NCBI GenBank assembly: GCA_028279065.1
Contig: JANQSY010000129.1
Span: 1-34,207, forward strand
Reading direction: 5' to 3'
DNA from: Cytophagales bacterium
GTDB lineage: Bacteria > Bacteroidota > Bacteroidia > Cytophagales > CCMP332
DNA: 34,207 nucleotides
Position 1 is the first letter of the stretch; every line of letters starts with the position of its first letter. Positions 33,139 to 34,207 of the stretch are shown here, piece after piece. Below the pieces are notes generated by a model. It was not told the origin of the DNA. It searched no databases and saw only the letters and a program-made list of their open reading frames with translations. The position numbers and the translations under genes are program-made.

Positions 33139-33774
33139 CTAGTTCAAGAGATACAACATTGCCAAAAATATAACCAAGCCAGTACCCGTAACCCAATACC
33201 AGCCAAAAAATGAGATCTCCAGTATTGTGAGTTCAAATTTATTGGTGATGAAAACAAGGGTCTTAACCGGATCAGTAGAGTTCTTTCCCAATTTGTAGTA
33301 ACCATAGAGGGTAAGCCCCATGGCGATCAGGAATTGAACGAAGTGAAGGCTTGCTATCAAAACAAGAAATGTCATTCCCGGTGAAGATTGAAGAGCGGAA
33401 AAATCTCCGATAAGATTGCTCCAAGCACCTAATGATACGACCAGGTAAATTGTGGCGAGCAATAGAATTGAACGAAAAATAAAGCTCAAGGAACGGAGCT
33501 TTTCCGATTCCAAAAACTGACTTCCTTTTGAGGCGGTGAAGGAAACCACCAATAAGACCAAAATACTGATCGTCAGCCCTTTCGGAAGTATCATTGACTC
33601 AAAAGATTCAATTGTCCTGTCAAAGAACCAAAGTGAAAACAGGAGGAAAAGGACAGCAAGAGTTAGGGCCATAGAGCCGAGAAAGAAAATTGTCTTGTAG
33701 GGGTGGGTTTGTTCCACACCCCAGACTTTTTTTCTTTTTTGTTCCCTCAATTGGTTTTTTTTGGATAAACTCAT
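33139..33774 (-). CDS. heme-copper oxidase subunit III-like membrane protein
   Basis: This 211-residue protein has a basic, cytoplasmic N-terminus (MSLSKKNQLREQKRKKVWG) and five hydrophobic helices. The C-terminal half resembles cytochrome c oxidase subunit III: IASLHFVQFLIAMGLTLYGY for helix 4 and KFELTILEISFFGWYWVTGT for the last helix. The conserved acidic residue region after the third helix (usually F-x-x-Q-x-x-E) is not conserved, and no other oxidase subunits are near, so function in proton uptake is doubtful. The ATG at 33774 is preferred; an earlier ATG at 33804 would overlap the divergent gene. The start codons of these divergent genes are only 15 nt apart. Confidence 0.68.
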   Translation of the reverse strand: MSLSKKNQLREQKRKKVWGVEQTHPYKTIFFLGSMALTLAVLFLLFSLWFFDRTIESFESMILPKGLTISILVLLVVSFTASKGSQFLESEKLRSLSFIFRSILLLATIYLVVSLGAWSNLIGDFSALQSSPGMTFLVLIASLHFVQFLIAMGLTLYGYYKLGKNSTDPVKTLVFITNKFELTILEISFFGWYWVTGTGLVIFLAMLYLLN

Positions 33775-33789
33775 CCCTGGATCCTTCTT

Positions 33790-34207
33790 ATGAAATATAG
33801 GCACATATTACTTCTTGTAACGTTTTTAACAATACCATTTGTACAAGGTTTTGCTCAGAAGTACCTGATCCTCGATGTGATCCCAAAATCCAAGAGGTAC
33901 AGATATCAGATAGGAGAGGAGTTTACTTTTCGGGTGGATGAGCAGAAAGATCTGAGTAAAGGAATCATCACTGAGATCGGAGACAATTATATTGTTCTTG
34001 ATAACCTAGATAATATCCTGATGGAGCAGATCACTGCTGTAAAGGTTCATAGGACAGGACCTTGGAGCGGTATCAGGGATGTAACAGGTTATGTGGTTCC
34101 GGTCGTGGGTGTTGGGTACTTTGCTATTGAAACAATTGACAATGCGGTGAATGATTTTGACCCCGTTGTTCGTTCGTCCACTCTTACTGCCGCCGTAGTG
34201 TCGATAG
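33790..34207 (+). CDS. 5' part of an exported protein (runs off the window)
   Basis: The ATG at 33790 opens a frame that continues to the window end, giving at least 139 residues. The N-terminus is a signal peptide (MKYRHILLLVTFLTIPFVQG, cleavage near GFAQ). The mature part begins KYLILDVIPKSKRYRYQIGE and contains FTFRVDEQKDLSKGIITEIG and DNLDNILMEQITAVKVHRTG, which resembles a short beta-barrel of the type that carries a default value or ligand, followed by a glycine/valine hydrophobic stretch (GYVVPVVGVGYFAIE). I recognise no named family. It is divergent from the subunit III-like gene with 15 nt between the start codons. Confidence 0.72.
   Translation, partial: MKYRHILLLVTFLTIPFVQGFAQKYLILDVIPKSKRYRYQIGEEFTFRVDEQKDLSKGIITEIGDNYIVLDNLDNILMEQITAVKVHRTGPWSGIRDVTGYVVPVVGVGYFAIETIDNAVNDFDPVVRSSTLTAAVVSI

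Noticed and set aside
1-34207. CRISPR arrays, insertion sequences, prophage or toxin-antitoxin modules
   Set aside because: No regularly spaced repeats, transposase motifs, phage structural genes or typical small gene pairs were found by reading both strands.

Overview
The window looks like chromosomal DNA of a member of the Bacteroidota, probably a Cytophagia-like marine or soil lineage (the rank below phylum is inference). Base composition is moderate. Genes lack consistent strong Shine-Dalgarno sites. Several upstream regions carry the phylum's -33 TTG / -7 TAnnTTTG promoter, and many proteins are typical of the phylum: a bacterial GH3 protein, LytS/LytTR signalling, secreted proteins with a C-terminal 'LPEIPS' helix module, and a dihydroorotase with the DDQVHFREPG motif. 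I see no insertion sequence, prophage, CRISPR array or integrase. Overlapping and 4-nt-linked genes are common.

Layout. 1-2815 (+): the end of a type II secretion / type IV pilus-like operon, with an unclear partial gene, two short pseudopilin-like proteins, a GspF platform protein, and a secreted protein with the Bacteroidota C-terminal module. 2956-7052 (+): a six-helix protein resembling a K+ channel with an altered selectivity filter, then mfd. 7103-8098 (+) and 8095-8847 (-): an SRPBCC/GyrI-like protein converging on a lipoprotein, with a strong hairpin terminator inside the lipoprotein's coding end. 8935-10990 (+): a membrane protein and a FucP-type sugar transporter. 11044-13378 (+): tRNA-His with its own promoter and terminator, purK-purE, and a small secreted protein. 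13407-14360 (-): a nitronate monooxygenase-like flavoprotein. 14419-17370 (+): a ClC protein with CBS domains and two thioredoxin-fold exported proteins. 17375-24274 (-): a tightly packed run msrB-lnt-suhB-recJ-lptB-GH3, mixing envelope biogenesis (Lnt, LptB) with repair functions. 24353-26082 (+): a soluble receiver-LytS kinase and its LytTR response regulator. 26083-26507: a 425-bp non-coding gap with several hairpins. 26508-30699 (-): moxR-pyrC-M1 aminopeptidase. 30789-32673 (+): a fatty acid hydroxylase-family protein and a YhhN/TMEM86 protein. 32658-33774 (-): a hotdog DUF4442 protein and a heme-copper oxidase subunit III-like protein. 33790-end (+): the start of an exported protein.

Most of the window is housekeeping. 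The least ordinary items are the minimal pseudopilin/GspF cluster with its adjacent secreted protein, the channel-like protein without a canonical filter, the terminator hairpin embedded in a convergent gene, the GH3 gene inside an envelope operon, the structured gap at 26083-26507, and the dihydroorotase with Gln in place of the first metal-binding His.
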